A stretch of 5,418 nt of DNA from DATAYF01 sp036272735 (GTDB taxonomy: Bacteria; Chloroflexota; Ktedonobacteria; Ktedonobacterales; Ktedonobacteraceae), in NCBI GenBank assembly GCA_036272735.1, contig DATAYF010000158.1, forward strand, positions 1-5,418, written 5' to 3'. The first letter of the stretch is position 1; every line of letters starts with the position of its first letter. The notes below the pieces were generated by a model. It saw nothing but the letters and a program-made list of their open reading frames with translations, had not been told where the DNA came from and did no database searches. The translations under genes and the position numbers were made by a program. Shown here piece by piece: positions 5,395 to 5,418 of the stretch.

Positions 5395-5418
5395 GCGGGG
5401 AAACAATCTCACTGCCAC

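Larger units (their letters stand above)
4009..5418 (-). mobile_element. IS110-family insertion sequence, left end beyond the window
   Basis: It consists of one DEDD transposase gene with non-coding flanks of about 165 bases (3' side) and at least 180 bases (5' side). As usual for this family there are no obvious terminal inverted repeats or target duplications, so exact ends cannot be set. I take the T-tract at 4009 as the approximate right limit, because the regulator promoter begins right after it; the left limit lies at or beyond 5418. A faint subterminal inverted similarity (CCAAT.AT...TGCGC, minus strand around 4119-4103 versus plus strand 5286-5299) recalls the subterminal repeats of the IS1111 group but is not strong. 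The open reading frame is intact, so the element may be active. Confidence 0.75.
5239..5418 (-). other. 5' non-coding end of the IS110 element with nested inverted repeats
   Basis: These 180 bases before the transposase start contain no gene but several pairings. TGCCAC (5316-5321) can pair with GTGGCA (5355-5360), enclosing ACGG (5328-5331)/CCGT (5344-5347) across an asymmetric internal loop. Alternatively GTGGCAG (5355-5361) can pair with CTGCCAC (5412-5418), enclosing GCGA/TCGC (5379-5382, 5389-5392). The two folds share the 5355-5360 arm and are mutually exclusive. In IS110-subgroup elements the bridge RNA is encoded here, upstream of the transposase, so this is the rival location for the guide RNA. 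The element continues past the window edge, so the fold cannot be completed. Confidence 0.4.

Noticed and set aside
1..5418. CRISPR array, tRNA or rRNA
   Set aside because: No regularly spaced repeats, cloverleaf-like segments or rRNA-like sequence were seen on either strand.

Overview
The window reads as an accessory island in a moderately GC-balanced, insertion-sequence-rich bacterium. The style of the proteins (an ArsR-SRPBCC fusion, a YyaP/RibD_C-type reductase, a DHA2 efflux pump, an IS110-family transposase) would fit a soil Chloroflexota such as a Ktedonobacter relative or an actinobacterium. No rRNA, tRNA or housekeeping marker is present, so this placement is only a guess. All four convincing protein genes lie on the minus strand.

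Layout, left to right. Positions 1-98 may hold the tail of an unrecognised plus-strand gene. Positions 99-520 carry no protein gene. They hold a weak terminator-like hairpin (201-222), a plus-strand structured RNA-like element closed by a 15-bp stem and followed by a T-tract (253-432), and a 9-bp hairpin just beyond the MFS stop (462-484). Then come a 14-helix MFS drug exporter (521-2110), a dihydrofolate-reductase-like protein (2361-2948) and an ArsR-type regulator fused to an SRPBCC/AHSA1 domain (3139-3951). The regulator has a near-consensus promoter placed so that its mRNA should be leaderless. Positions 4009-5418 are an IS110-family element: transposase 4174-5238, a folded 3' non-coding segment (4009-4165) and a folded 5' non-coding segment (5239-5418) that runs off the window.

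The most interesting signal is that the 3' non-coding segment of the IS110 element and the orphan element at 253-432 are diverged copies of one RNA-like fold. They share an outer stem with the same G-U wobbles, one compensatory base-pair change, a conserved 3' half and a following T-tract. The middle differs in sequence and length. This is what a bridge RNA/seeker RNA (the guide RNA of IS110/IS1111 elements) is expected to look like. The two copies face each other across the regulator-reductase-efflux block, so the block sits between inverted IS-related ends. The orphan copy also shares a gapped 16-base match with the far left end of the IS element.

Functionally, the three cargo genes look like a stress or drug-response cassette. 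A one-component regulator with a possible ligand-binding domain stands first behind the only clear promoter, followed by a reductase and an efflux pump. The gaps of roughly 190 and 250 bases contain small repeats or palindromes but no clear second promoter. Co-regulation is therefore inferred, not shown.
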